Source of the DNA: Algorimicrobium hallyeonense
Lineage (GTDB): Bacteria; Bacteroidota; Bacteroidia; Flavobacteriales; Flavobacteriaceae
Direction of reading: 5' to 3'
Length of the DNA: 64,000 nt
Assembly (NCBI RefSeq): GCF_042657385.1
Contig: NZ_JBHSLA010000006.1
Coordinates: 124,001-188,000 of the forward strand
Part shown: positions 50,423-59,742 of the stretch, piece after piece
How the letters are laid out: every line of letters starts with the position of its first letter
Position numbering within the stretch: position 1 is the stretch's first letter
Position numbers and translations under genes: made by a program
The notes under the pieces: model-generated
What the model was told of the DNA's origin: nothing
What the model saw: the letters and a program-made list of their open reading frames with translations, nothing else
Database searches by the model: none

Positions 50423-51400
50423 CTAATTTTCAGGAAAACCATTTATAGAAACCGTTTCGAATTCGTTTAGGTCATTCTCAAAAATTAAAAACACTTTTAA
50501 TTCGGGATGTGCTTTTAAAAATTCCTCAACTTTTTCTATTCCCATGGCTTTAAAAGCGGTAGCATACGCATCAGCAATCATACAATTTTCTGCAATGACT
50601 GAAATACTCAGCAAATTGGTTTTACTAGGATATCCTGTTTTGGTATCGATAATATGAGAGTAGCGATTTCCTTGGTCATCAATTTTAAACTTCCGGTAAG
50701 TTCCTGATGTTGCCATAGACTCATTTTTTAAGCTTATGGCGTTTAAAATAGATTGTTCACCATCAAAATGTGGCATTTCTACACCCACTTTCCAACTGCT
50801 TTGTTTTTCTATATTGGTACCACGCGTTCGGATTTCACCACCAATTTCAACTAAATAATTTTTAACGTTTTTTGATTCTAAAAATAAACCAATTACATCC
50901 ACGCCATACCCTTTGGCTATGGCATTAAAATCTATAAAAGTACTAGCGGGTTTGATAATGGTATTATTTTTAATGGAAACCTTATTAAAACCAACACCAA
51001 GCATGAGGCTATCAATTTTAAGACTATCTAAAGCCATTATTTTTCCTTCAGGACCAAAATCCCAGGCGTTTACAACTGCTCCAATTGTAGGATCGAAAGC
51101 ACCATTAGTTGCGTGATATATTGTTTTTGCGTTGTTGAAAACATTCAGAAAATGATCATCTACTGAAACGGTTTCATTACGGTTTAATTTTGAAATATCT
51201 GAATCTGAGATGTAGGTAGACATAGATGAATTGATAACCGCAAACAGACTATCAAATTGTGGCTGATAATTGACTTCCGAATCGTAAATTACCGAATACA
51301 TGGTTCCAAAAACTGGTCCTGATAACTTGGTATTTGTGGCTTCTTGTTTACAGGAAACCAATATAATGAGCATTAAAAATAGAAACCCTAATTTTTTCAT
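50423..51400 (-). CDS. apbE: FAD:protein FMN transferase, lipoprotein
   Basis: ApbE attaches FMN covalently to threonines of NqrB and NqrC in the periplasm. From the ATG at 51400 it has 325 residues with a lipoprotein signal (ILVSC, lipidated Cys17); an ATG 12 codons upstream would spoil the signal and is rejected. Family motifs: FGTMYSVIYD, FDPTIGAVVNAWDFG, the metal-and-FAD-binding FIDFNAIAKGYGVD, EIGGEIRTRG and SHIIDTKTGYPSK with MIADAYATAFKAMG. It is the last gene downstream of the nqr operon on the same strand, which fits its task. Confidence 0.96.
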   Translation of the reverse strand: MKKLGFLFLMLIILVSCKQEATNTKLSGPVFGTMYSVIYDSEVNYQPQFDSLFAVINSSMSTYISDSDISKLNRNETVSVDDHFLNVFNNAKTIYHATNGAFDPTIGAVVNAWDFGPEGKIMALDSLKIDSLMLGVGFNKVSIKNNTIIKPASTFIDFNAIAKGYGVDVIGLFLESKNVKNYLVEIGGEIRTRGTNIEKQSSWKVGVEMPHFDGEQSILNAISLKNESMATSGTYRKFKIDDQGNRYSHIIDTKTGYPSKTNLLSISVIAENCMIADAYATAFKAMGIEKVEEFLKAHPELKVFLIFENDLNEFETVSINGFPEN

Positions 51401-51480
51401 ATTGAAATTTATTTTTTCATTTTTTGAAGTTGCCACGTCCTAGATTCCTGTTTGCCAACAACTAGGATCGCCTTGACCGT

Positions 51481-51858
51481 TTAATTTAAGTTGGTTTCAA
51501 TTACTTGAATTCCGTTGTATTCAATAAGGTACTCTTCGTTTAAATAGATAGGTAAATCTTCGCCATTTGGATTGCCTAACCCAACGCCAGCGTAGAGAAC
51601 TTTAGCATCTTTTTCAGCTGCGTGTTTTTTAAAGGTTTCCATCCAAACTATGTCATAATTATTCGGGTTATCAGGCAATAAAACCGCCCGAATTATCACA
51701 AAAAAATATTGATTATTTTTATCAATACATACAAATTGCGGATGCCTTTTTAACTTACTATTAATGGCTACAAATTCAAAGCCACGTTGCTCCAAATCTT
51801 TACCAACATGGTTCATGGCTAAATTATGACGCTCTTGTTCTGTGAGTTCTTTTTTCAT
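51481..51858 (-). CDS. Conserved protein of unknown function next to nqr/apbE
   Basis: A 125-residue soluble protein: helical N-terminus (LTEQERHNLAMNHVGKDLEQRGFEF), then alternating strands and helices (QFVCIDKNNQYFFVIIRAV, YDIVWMETFKKHAAEKDAKVLYAGVGLGN) ending with NEEYLIEYNGIQVIE. This pattern suggests a restriction-endonuclease-like or similar alpha/beta fold but no catalytic set is evident. In databases short proteins of this type are sometimes labelled as Na+-NQR subunit F because of their position; it has no ferredoxin or flavin domain, so that label would be wrong. It is between nqrF and apbE but behind a terminator. Confidence 0.75.
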   Translation of the reverse strand: MKKELTEQERHNLAMNHVGKDLEQRGFEFVAINSKLKRHPQFVCIDKNNQYFFVIIRAVLLPDNPNNYDIVWMETFKKHAAEKDAKVLYAGVGLGNPNGEDLPIYLNEEYLIEYNGIQVIETNLN

Positions 51859-51953
51859 AATGCAAAATTACAAATTATTAAAAAACCAAAGAGAATAATT
51901 GCATTGAAACTTAAATCTCTATTGGATTTCTATGCTGACAGTTATTCCAAATA

Positions 51954-51983
51954 AAAAACCCAACATGACGATGTTGGGTTTTT
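51954..51983 (-). terminator. Terminator after nqrF
   Basis: Perfect 13-bp stem AAAAACCCAACAT/ATGTTGGGTTTTT with a GACG loop. The A tract gives a T run on the minus strand. It ends the nqrABCDEF transcript, so the genes downstream probably need read-through or another promoter. Confidence 0.92.
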
Positions 51984-52013
51984 AAATTTATATACGTTTT
52001 AATTTTACGGATA

Positions 52014-53321
52014 TTATCCTCCAAAATCATCAAAACGAATGTTTTCATCTGGAATACCAAAATCCTCACCCATTTTTTGAACCGCTTGGTTCATTAATGG
52101 AGGTCCACAGAAATATAATTCGATATCTTCTGGTGCCTCATGATGATTTAAGTAATTATCAATTACACAGTTGTGAATAAATCCTACGAAACCATCACCA
52201 GGGGCATCAATATTTTCTTTTACTTTCCAATTATCTTCTTCCATTGGTTCCGATAACGCTAAATAGAACTTAAAGTTAGGGAAATCTCTTTCCAACTCAT
52301 TAAAGTGCTCTAAATAAAATAGCTCACGTTTAGAACGTCCACCATACCAATAGGTTACTTTTCTACCTGTTTTTAAGGTTTTGAATAAGTGATATAAATG
52401 AGAACGCATTGGCGCCATTCCTGCTCCACCACCAACATACAGCATTTCTGCTTCAGATTCGTTGATAAAGAATTCACCATAAGGGCCTGAAATAATTACT
52501 TTATCGCCTGGTTTTTGAGCAAATATATATGACGACGCAATACCTGGATTTACATCCATCCAACCGTTTTTGGCTCGGTCAAAAGGTGGTGTTGCAATAC
52601 GTACGTTTAGCATAATTTCGCGTCCTTCAGCTGGATAAGAAGCCATAGAATAGGCACGCTCTACGGTTTCAGTGTTTTTCATCACTAATGGCCATAATGC
52701 AAATTTATCCCATTCGGCTTGAAACTTATCTGGTGTGTCATGTTCTTCTGGATGCGCTGTGATATCCATATCTGAAAATTTAATTTCACAGCTAGGAATT
52801 TCAATCTGGATATAGCCACCCGCTTTATAGCCCATATCTTCAGGAATTTCAACAACAAACTCCTTGATAAATGATGCCACGTTATAATTACGAACAACGG
52901 TAGCTTCCCATTTCTTAATTCCAAATACCTCTTCTGGAATTGAAATTTCCATGTCTTGTTTCACTTTTACCTGACAAGATAAACGTGCTCCTTCAGCCAA
53001 TTCTTTTCTAGAGAAATGTGGGGTTTCTGTTGGTAATGCTTCACCACCACCTTCTAATACATGGCACTCACATTGAATACATGTTCCACCACCACCACAT
53101 GCAGATGGTAAGAATATTTTGTTAGCTCCTAAAGTAGATAATAAGGTATCTCCAGAAGCTACTTCAATTTCTCGTTCTCCATTAATTAAGATCTTTACGG
53201 GACCTGAAGGAGATAATTTTTGTTTGACAACTAATAGTAAAGTTACCAGTAGTAAGGTTATGATTAAAAACGCTATTACTGTCGTTATTACTGTTCCTAA
53301 TGTTCCTGTTGCTAAAATCAT
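52014..53321 (-). CDS. nqrF: Na+-translocating NADH:quinone reductase subunit F
   Basis: Electron-entry subunit: oxidises NADH and passes electrons through FAD and a [2Fe-2S] cluster. Of its 435 residues, 6-32 are a membrane helix, the plant-type ferredoxin domain uses Cys75, Cys81, Cys84 and Cys116 (CGGGGTCIQC), the FAD domain carries the RAYSMASYP box, and the NADH domain has GGGAGMAPMRSHL with CGPPLMNQAV and a C-terminal FDDFGG. It is 435 residues, slightly longer than in Vibrio. It is the last gene of the nqr operon and starts one base after the end of nqrE. Confidence 0.98.
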   Translation of the reverse strand: MILATGTLGTVITTVIAFLIITLLLVTLLLVVKQKLSPSGPVKILINGEREIEVASGDTLLSTLGANKIFLPSACGGGGTCIQCECHVLEGGGEALPTETPHFSRKELAEGARLSCQVKVKQDMEISIPEEVFGIKKWEATVVRNYNVASFIKEFVVEIPEDMGYKAGGYIQIEIPSCEIKFSDMDITAHPEEHDTPDKFQAEWDKFALWPLVMKNTETVERAYSMASYPAEGREIMLNVRIATPPFDRAKNGWMDVNPGIASSYIFAQKPGDKVIISGPYGEFFINESEAEMLYVGGGAGMAPMRSHLYHLFKTLKTGRKVTYWYGGRSKRELFYLEHFNELERDFPNFKFYLALSEPMEEDNWKVKENIDAPGDGFVGFIHNCVIDNYLNHHEAPEDIELYFCGPPLMNQAVQKMGEDFGIPDENIRFDDFGG

Positions 53322-53322
53322 A

Positions 53323-54060
53323 TTACTCTATTACTTTAGTGTTTTCAGCTAATTCTTTAGCGTCTTCAGTTTGTATTTCTTGTACTTGTGTTGTTGGTTC
53401 TGTTGATGGTTCCCCTTCTTCATCTCCACCGGTTAACATACCACCAAAACTTAAAAATCCAATGCCCATTAAACCTGTAATTATAAACGTAATTCCTAAG
53501 CCTCTTAATGGCGCTGGCACATTAGAATATCTAATTTTTTCACGAATGGCTGCAATGGCTAAAATAGCCAAGAACCAACCAATTCCAGAAGATATTCCAT
53601 AGTTAAGTGCTAAACCAAACGTTTCAATTTCACGAGACTGCATAAATAATGAACCACCTAAAATAGCACAGTTTACTGCAATTAATGGTAAAAATATACC
53701 TAGTGAATTATATAAAGATGGTGAAAACTTTTCGACAATAATTTCTACCAATTGTACCATTGTTGCAATGGTTGCAATAAACATTATAAAGGAAAGAAAG
53801 CCTAAATCCATTCCAGAGAAACCTTCTCCGTTGGCACTTCCATCTATCCAAGCTAATGCTCCTGGTTGTAATAAATACTGATCTAATAACCAGTTTAAAG
53901 GTACGGTTATAGCTAATACAAATATTACAGCTGCTCCAAGACCTACGGCCGTTGCAACTTTTTTAGATACTGCTAAGTATGAACACATACCTAAGAATAC
54001 CGCAAAGACCATGTTATCTATAAAAATGGACTTGAAAAATAATTCTAAATGCTCTATCAT
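53323..54060 (-). CDS. nqrE: Na+-translocating NADH:quinone reductase subunit E
   Basis: Membrane subunit of the RnfA/NqrE family with six helices; with NqrD it holds an intramembrane [2Fe-2S] iron centre. FIDNMVFAVFLGMCSYLAVSKKV (about 14-36) contains the first conserved cysteine (Cys26), and LIAVNCAILGGSLFMQSR the second. The 245-residue chain has a C-terminal extension of about 40 acidic and polar residues (EEGEPSTEPTTQVQEIQTED) beyond the usual end; this tail is not needed for the known function. It is followed at once by nqrF. Confidence 0.97.
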   Translation of the reverse strand: MIEHLELFFKSIFIDNMVFAVFLGMCSYLAVSKKVATAVGLGAAVIFVLAITVPLNWLLDQYLLQPGALAWIDGSANGEGFSGMDLGFLSFIMFIATIATMVQLVEIIVEKFSPSLYNSLGIFLPLIAVNCAILGGSLFMQSREIETFGLALNYGISSGIGWFLAILAIAAIREKIRYSNVPAPLRGLGITFIITGLMGIGFLSFGGMLTGGDEEGEPSTEPTTQVQEIQTEDAKELAENTKVIE

Positions 54061-54122
54061 TTTTTTATTCTTTTAAATTTTCTACTGTAGTTTTTTAAGG
54101 TCTTTTAAAACGACTAATTAAT

Positions 54123-54782
54123 TTAGTCTTCTATTAAATCTTTATTTCTACTACGTTGTACCCAGATAATAAGTCCCACAATAATTAACGCCATTGGTGG
54201 CATTAGCATAAAACCATTATTTTCATATCCAAATGCATATACCCCTGTTGGTCCCGTTTCTAGACTTCCAATGGGATCTCCTAAGACTGGAATGCCAAAC
54301 AGTGTCCCTGAACCTAAAAGCTCTCTAAAGAAACCCACTATAACCAAAATTACAGCGTAACCTAATGCGTTTCCAACACCATCTAAAAAGGATCTCCATG
54401 GCTTGTTTGCTAAAGCGAATGCTTCAAAACGTCCCATAATGATACAGTTAGTAATAATTAAACCAATAAATACGGATAGTGTTTTACTTAATTCGTATTG
54501 AAAAGCCTTTAAAACCTGATCTACAATAATAACTAAAGATGCAACAACAACTAGTTGTACAATAATTCTAATTTTAGACGGAATGATATTTCGCATTAAT
54601 GAAATAACAACGTTACCAACACCCATAACAAAAAGTACAGCAATACTCATTACTATAGATGGTTTAAGCTCTGCTGTAATTGCTAATGCAGAACAAATAC
54701 CTAATACTTGAATGGTAATTGGGTTATTATCTGATAACGGATCCGTAATTAACTTTAGGTCTTTTTTTGTAAGTAGTGCCAT
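54123..54782 (-). CDS. nqrD: Na+-translocating NADH:quinone reductase subunit D
   Basis: Six-helix membrane subunit of 219 residues, partner of NqrE. LGICSALAITAELKPSIVMS holds the first iron-binding cysteine and LIITNCIIMGRFEAFALANKPW the second; the GFFRELLGSGTLFG block is also conserved. It is the third-last gene of the operon, starting two bases after nqrC and 62 bases before nqrE. Confidence 0.97.
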   Translation of the reverse strand: MALLTKKDLKLITDPLSDNNPITIQVLGICSALAITAELKPSIVMSIAVLFVMGVGNVVISLMRNIIPSKIRIIVQLVVVASLVIIVDQVLKAFQYELSKTLSVFIGLIITNCIIMGRFEAFALANKPWRSFLDGVGNALGYAVILVIVGFFRELLGSGTLFGIPVLGDPIGSLETGPTGVYAFGYENNGFMLMPPMALIIVGLIIWVQRSRNKDLIED

Positions 54783-54784
54783 AA

Positions 54785-55594
54785 TTAATTGTTGTTATTT
54801 TTTAAGTTCGTAAAGTATGGTAAGTACAATTTCAAATCCTTCTTAATCATTGCAGTTACACCATCTCCTGTAATTGTAGATCCTGCAATAGCATCAACTG
54901 CGTGATCATTTTTATCAGCATTTACAGGGTCATTATTTCCTTTGGCAACGGTAATTCCTTTAAATACCCCTGCATCCGTCAATAATCTTTCACCATAGAA
55001 ATCATCCATGAAATAACGTTGTTTAATGTTTGCACCTAAACCAGGTGTTTCACCAGCGTGATCAAAAAACACACCTCTAACAACCATTTCTTCATCTAGA
55101 GCTACAAAACCCCAAATAGCATCCCAAAGTCCTTTACCTCTAATTGGCACAACATAAACCGTTTTACCGTCCTGCTGACCTTTAAATAGCGGCAAGTATC
55201 TTGATTCACCATTTTTAGCTTTAGATTGCTCTTTTTTAATGTCTATTAAATAAGGTTCTTTTCCAGCACCTTGTTCTTTAGAACTCATGAATTCCTCACG
55301 ATTCATTTCTTTTAAGATTTTGCCATCTTTTACTTCTAAAACAATTTGTTCAGAAATATTAGCTTCAAATGCTTCTGCAACTTTACTGGTAGATACAAAA
55401 GCGATATCTCCTGTACCTTCATTTTCATTTACTCCTAAAGCATACAATATATTCTGCTGCTTTTCTTTTCTTTCATTTTCTTCAATATTAGGTCTTAAAG
55501 ACGATGCTGTAAACGCTAATAATGAACCTACAACGACTACCATTGCAATTGCAAAAAATATCGTGTATGAATTTTTATCTGTATTAACTGCCAT
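54785..55594 (-). CDS. nqrC: Na+-translocating NADH:quinone reductase subunit C
   Basis: Periplasm-facing subunit with a covalently bound FMN. One N-terminal membrane helix (about 11-30) precedes an FMN-binding domain; the flavin attachment site is Thr240 in DAIAGSTITGDGVT, matching the D..(S/A)G(A/S)T target consensus of ApbE. Other family marks are GLWDAIWGFVALD and FFDHAGETPGLGA. 269 residues, typical. Starts two bases after nqrB. Confidence 0.97.
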   Translation of the reverse strand: MAVNTDKNSYTIFFAIAMVVVVGSLLAFTASSLRPNIEENERKEKQQNILYALGVNENEGTGDIAFVSTSKVAEAFEANISEQIVLEVKDGKILKEMNREEFMSSKEQGAGKEPYLIDIKKEQSKAKNGESRYLPLFKGQQDGKTVYVVPIRGKGLWDAIWGFVALDEEMVVRGVFFDHAGETPGLGANIKQRYFMDDFYGERLLTDAGVFKGITVAKGNNDPVNADKNDHAVDAIAGSTITGDGVTAMIKKDLKLYLPYFTNLKNNNN

Positions 55595-55596
55595 AA

Positions 55597-56802
55597 TTAT
55601 GCTGTTTTAACTTTTAAACGCTTCATTCTACGTTTCACATTACCTTGTACCACATAATGGTCAATAGTAGGAGCAAAAACGTTCATTAATAAAATTGCTA
55701 AGAATACACCTTCTGGGTAAGCTGGATTAAATACACGAATCATAATAGATATAAATCCTATTAAGAAACCATAAATCCATTTTCCTTTATTGGTTTGTGA
55801 AGCTGTTACTGGATCGGTTGCCATATAAACGGCTCCAAAGAGTATACTACCTATGATTAAATGTTGCCAGAATGGAACACTCATTAACCCGTAGAATTTA
55901 CTTGATTCTGATATCCAACCAGCATCTACAACACCGTTGAATATTAAGCCCATAACTAAAGCACCAATAAGCGTACTTACTATAATTCTCCAGCTTCCTA
56001 CTTTTGTGAAGATTAAGAATAAGGCACCAATAATAATTAAGACTTTGGAGGTTTCACCAACCGAGCCTGGAATAATTCCCCAAAACATATCCCAATAGTC
56101 ATACATTACTGAATTATTTTGAGCATATGAACCCAAAATGGTTTCACCTGAAATAGCGTCTGGTGTCCCTTCTAAAGCTTTTGCTCCATGAACCCAAACC
56201 TTATCTCCCGACATCCAAGTAGGATAGGCAAAAAACAAAAAGGCACGAATAGTTAATGCTGGGTTCAGGATATTCATTCCTGTACCACCAAAAACTTCTT
56301 TACCAATTACAACACCAAAAACAACGGCTGTTGCCAACATCCATAATGGAATATCCACTGGAACAATTAATGGCACTAACATACCTGTTACTAAATAGCC
56401 TTCTTCAACTTCGTGACCTTTAATTACAGCAAATAAGAATTCTACTGCAAGACCTACACCGTAGGAAACGATTACCAATGGTAATACCGTCCAGGCTCCG
56501 ATAATCAAGTTATCTAAAGTCCAAAACGATGCTCCTAAAAACCCTTTAGCCGATTCAATTTCTCCTAAAGCTAAATAATGCTGATAACCGGCATTAAAAA
56601 TTCCAAATATTAAACATGGCACCAAAGCCATAATTACAATATTCATGGTTCTTTTTAAATCATCGGCTGCTTTAATATGAGTCCCATTATGCGTGGTCTC
56701 ATTCGGCAAATACAAAAAAGTATGAAGTGCGTTAAACGCAGGAGCCATTTTGGTTCCTTTGTACTTCTCCTTTAAGTTATGTAAACTACTTTTTAAACTC
56801 AT
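55597..56802 (-). CDS. nqrB: Na+-translocating NADH:quinone reductase subunit B
   Basis: Ten-helix membrane subunit of 401 residues that carries FMN and riboflavin and contains the sodium path and quinone site. The covalent FMN threonine is Thr221 in DAISGETILG; the usual alanine before Thr is Glu here. FGGTGMNILNPALTIRAFLFFAYPTWMSGDKVW and GSILFGAVYMATDPVTASQTNKGKWIYG are strong family blocks. It follows nqrA by 39 bases. Confidence 0.97.
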   Translation of the reverse strand: MSLKSSLHNLKEKYKGTKMAPAFNALHTFLYLPNETTHNGTHIKAADDLKRTMNIVIMALVPCLIFGIFNAGYQHYLALGEIESAKGFLGASFWTLDNLIIGAWTVLPLVIVSYGVGLAVEFLFAVIKGHEVEEGYLVTGMLVPLIVPVDIPLWMLATAVVFGVVIGKEVFGGTGMNILNPALTIRAFLFFAYPTWMSGDKVWVHGAKALEGTPDAISGETILGSYAQNNSVMYDYWDMFWGIIPGSVGETSKVLIIIGALFLIFTKVGSWRIIVSTLIGALVMGLIFNGVVDAGWISESSKFYGLMSVPFWQHLIIGSILFGAVYMATDPVTASQTNKGKWIYGFLIGFISIMIRVFNPAYPEGVFLAILLMNVFAPTIDHYVVQGNVKRRMKRLKVKTA

Positions 56803-56841
56803 CTTTATATATATTTTTCATTTTACAGTGAAAATGAATCG

Positions 56842-58197
56842 TTATCCAATTTCTTTTATCATCACGTCCAATCCTTTTCTGATAATGGCTTGGTGTGGTT
56901 GTTTAGACACGCAAACAAATTCAGTTAAAGCAAAATCTTCTGGAGCAACTTCGTACATACCTAAAGCTTCCATTTCGTCTAAATCCTCATACATACAAGA
57001 TTTTAAAATCTGCAGTGGGTAAATATCTAATGGAAAAACTTTTTCATACGTACCTGTTAGCACAAAATTCCTATGTTCTCCATTTGTATTGGTATTTAAA
57101 TCGTATTTTTTGTTTGGTGTTAACCATGAGAATGTTAACGCTCTAGATGTTGATATTTTATTGAAAACGGGCTTATTCCATCCAAAAAACTCATAATCAT
57201 CACCTTCTGGAATTACGGTAATAGTATTACTGTAATAATCCAAGCTTCCGTCTGGTTTCACCTGTTTTCCAGATAAAACGTTTCCAGAAATAATACGATC
57301 GTTTCCATCTTTATCAACGCCATTATCATAAACCATCGTGGCAACTTCACTACCAATTTTAGTTTTAAAATAACGAGGCTTTTTAACAGACGAGCCAACT
57401 AATGCTACTAAACGTTCTGCATTGAATTTCCCTGTTAAAAGTAACTCACCAATAATGACTAAATCCTGCGGATTAATAGTCCAAACGGTTTCACCTTTAT
57501 TTACAGGATCAATTTTATTGATTTGTGTTCCCACGTTTCCTACTGGATGTGGACCAGAAACCTTATGAATTGTAACACCTTTTAAACTTGCTAATGGCGA
57601 AGCCCCATTTTTAGCAACTGAAACGTGTACTTGGCCTTCCGTTAATTTCCCTAAAGCATTAACCGCCGCTTGCAGTTCCGCTTCTTTTCCTTGAAGTACG
57701 TAATCATAATCTGCAACTAAAGGCGCAGAAGCATATCCTGAAATAAAAATAGCTTTTGGCAATCTTTCTGGATTTGCAATAATATCATACGGTCTTTGCT
57801 TAATAAAAGGCCAACATCCTGATGCTAGTAAATGTGCTTTAATAGCCTCTGCGGTTGCAGATTCTACATTAAACACACCGTGATCAAGATAAACTTGCTC
57901 TTTATCGGCTTGGATTTTTAATGCTAAAATGCGACGTTTATCACCTCTTGGAATGTCCACTATTTCCCCTGATACAGGCGAAACAAACATAACAGCGTCT
58001 TGAGCTTTATTATAAAAAATAGGCTCTCCTGCTTTTACTTTGGTTCCAACTTTAGCAATTAATTTTGGCGTAACACCGTGGAAGTCTTCTGGTCTAACAG
58101 TGCAAAAATTACTAATAATAGCATTTTCAGTCACCTTTTCAGCAGCACCTTTAAGCTTGATGTCTAGACCTTTTTTAATGGTAATGTCGTTTGACAT
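56842..58197 (-). CDS. nqrA: Na+-translocating NADH:quinone reductase subunit A
   Basis: Peripheral cytoplasmic subunit of 451 residues without cofactor, related to RnfC. It opens with IKKGLDIKLKGAAEK and VRPEDFHGVTPKLIAKVGTKVKAGEPIF, followed by the RGDKRRILALKI barrel-sandwich part, GSSVKKPRYFKTKIGSEV and FPLDIYPLQILKSCMYEDLDEMEALGMYEVAPEDFALTEFVCVSK. It opens the nqr operon, the primary sodium pump of the respiratory chain. A candidate promoter lies 67 bases upstream. Confidence 0.97.
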   Translation of the reverse strand: MSNDITIKKGLDIKLKGAAEKVTENAIISNFCTVRPEDFHGVTPKLIAKVGTKVKAGEPIFYNKAQDAVMFVSPVSGEIVDIPRGDKRRILALKIQADKEQVYLDHGVFNVESATAEAIKAHLLASGCWPFIKQRPYDIIANPERLPKAIFISGYASAPLVADYDYVLQGKEAELQAAVNALGKLTEGQVHVSVAKNGASPLASLKGVTIHKVSGPHPVGNVGTQINKIDPVNKGETVWTINPQDLVIIGELLLTGKFNAERLVALVGSSVKKPRYFKTKIGSEVATMVYDNGVDKDGNDRIISGNVLSGKQVKPDGSLDYYSNTITVIPEGDDYEFFGWNKPVFNKISTSRALTFSWLTPNKKYDLNTNTNGEHRNFVLTGTYEKVFPLDIYPLQILKSCMYEDLDEMEALGMYEVAPEDFALTEFVCVSKQPHQAIIRKGLDVMIKEIG

Positions 58198-58263
58198 ATT
58201 TATAAATCTATTTGTTAATAGTAAAAAATATCATTCTGATTTTAATTGAGGTAAAAATCGGTG

Positions 58264-58271
58264 CAAATTTA
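58264..58271 (-). promoter_or_regulatory. Candidate -7 promoter box for the nqr operon
   Basis: Minus-strand TAAATTTG fits TAnnTTTG, 67 bases before the nqrA ATG, in the 195-base divergent gap. No -33 TTG at the expected distance. Confidence 0.35.
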
Positions 58272-58392
58272 CGAAATTATACATCATTTTATACCAGACT
58301 TCCATGAAGTTTGTTATTTATACCTATTCTAAATAAGTAAAATTATTTAGGCATAAAAATTGTTTATCTTTATCCCTTAAAACAATTATTGC

Positions 58393-59646
58393 ATGTTTAA
58401 ATCTTTTCTATCGGTATTCCTTATAATTTGTGGTCAATCCGTTTTTTCTCAAATAGCAAAGGAAGTGAACCCTCCGGGTTATATTAAATCCATCACCTTT
58501 CAAGGTCAAACACGCGAAAGTCAACTTCCTATTTTAGAATTAGGCCAACAATTAATCTTGGAGTTTGATGCTCTAAATGGTGATGAGGATGATTTCTATT
58601 ATAAAATTGAACATTTTGATTATGATTGGACACCTTCGCAGCTCATGCAAACCGAATATTTAAACGGTATTGACAATCAACGTATTCGTAATTACGAAAA
58701 TTCGTTTAACACCTATCAAATATATTCACACTACACCTTACGGCTTCCAAATCAGCAAACTCGCGGCTTAAAAGTTTCGGGTAATTACATGATTAAGGTT
58801 TATAATGATTTAGATGAACTGGTTTTCTCTAGAAAATTTATGGTTCAGGAAAATTTAGCAAACGTGGGTGTTTCCATTAAACGCTCCCGCGATGTTAGGC
58901 AAGTGGAACGTATGCAAAGTGTAGATATTGTTATTAACTCTGGGAATTTGCAATTTAACAATCCGCTACAAACGGTAAAAACCTTAATTATTCAGAATAA
59001 TAATTTAAATTCCGCCATTAGCAATGTTCCACCCCAATACACATTAGGTAACGAATTAATTTACAAATACACCAAAGAAACCTTATTTGAAGGTGGCAAC
59101 GAGTATTTTTACTTTGAAAATAAAGATATTCGCGGTGCCAATGCTGCCATTCAATATATAGAGTTATTTGAATTGTACAGCAATTATTTATTTACCAATG
59201 TGCCGCGCTTTAATAAGCCCTATACGTACAATCCAGACATTAATGGCAACTTTTTAATTACGGCTATTGATGCCGAAAAACCAACCATAGAAGCAGATTA
59301 TGCATGGATGCACTTTTCATTACTATTGGACGAATTACCACCAAATCAATCCGTTCATGTTTATGGTAATTTTAATAATTATGCCGTTGATGAGTTTACT
59401 AAAATGACTTTTAATTCTGCAAAAGGTATTTATGAAGTGCCTATTATATTGAAACAAGGGTTTTACAACTACAAATATGTAATTGTAGACAATCAAACCG
59501 GTAAAATAAATGAAAGTGCCATAAGTGGTAGTTTTTGGCAAACGGAAAATGACTATAAGGTATTGGTTTATTATCGCGATTTAGGCGCCAGATACGACCG
59601 TATAATAGGTATAGGTGAAGGAAATTCCGTGAATATATCCAATTAA
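58393..59646 (+). CDS. DUF5103 protein, type IX secretion system plug-like
   Basis: A 417-residue exported protein with a signal peptide (about 1-19, before QIAKE). Its blocks YIKSITFQG, LGQQLILEFDALNGDEDDFYYKIEHFDYDWTPSQL, YLNGIDNQRI, YENSFNTYQIYSHYTLRLPN and the late YGNFNNY and FYNYKYVIVDN are those of DUF5103, the family containing the Plug protein that closes the SprA translocon of the Flavobacterium type IX system. It therefore suggests a T9SS and gliding or surface-protein export. It is divergent from nqrA. Confidence 0.9.
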   Translation: MFKSFLSVFLIICGQSVFSQIAKEVNPPGYIKSITFQGQTRESQLPILELGQQLILEFDALNGDEDDFYYKIEHFDYDWTPSQLMQTEYLNGIDNQRIRNYENSFNTYQIYSHYTLRLPNQQTRGLKVSGNYMIKVYNDLDELVFSRKFMVQENLANVGVSIKRSRDVRQVERMQSVDIVINSGNLQFNNPLQTVKTLIIQNNNLNSAISNVPPQYTLGNELIYKYTKETLFEGGNEYFYFENKDIRGANAAIQYIELFELYSNYLFTNVPRFNKPYTYNPDINGNFLITAIDAEKPTIEADYAWMHFSLLLDELPPNQSVHVYGNFNNYAVDEFTKMTFNSAKGIYEVPIILKQGFYNYKYVIVDNQTGKINESAISGSFWQTENDYKVLVYYRDLGARYDRIIGIGEGNSVNISN

Positions 59647-59742
59647 GCCGTCTGTTAATCGACTATAAACTAATTTTTTTTATTCTCGAGTAATATTTAT
59701 TACATTAGCAAACATCTAAACCCTTGAAAACCCATTAATAGC

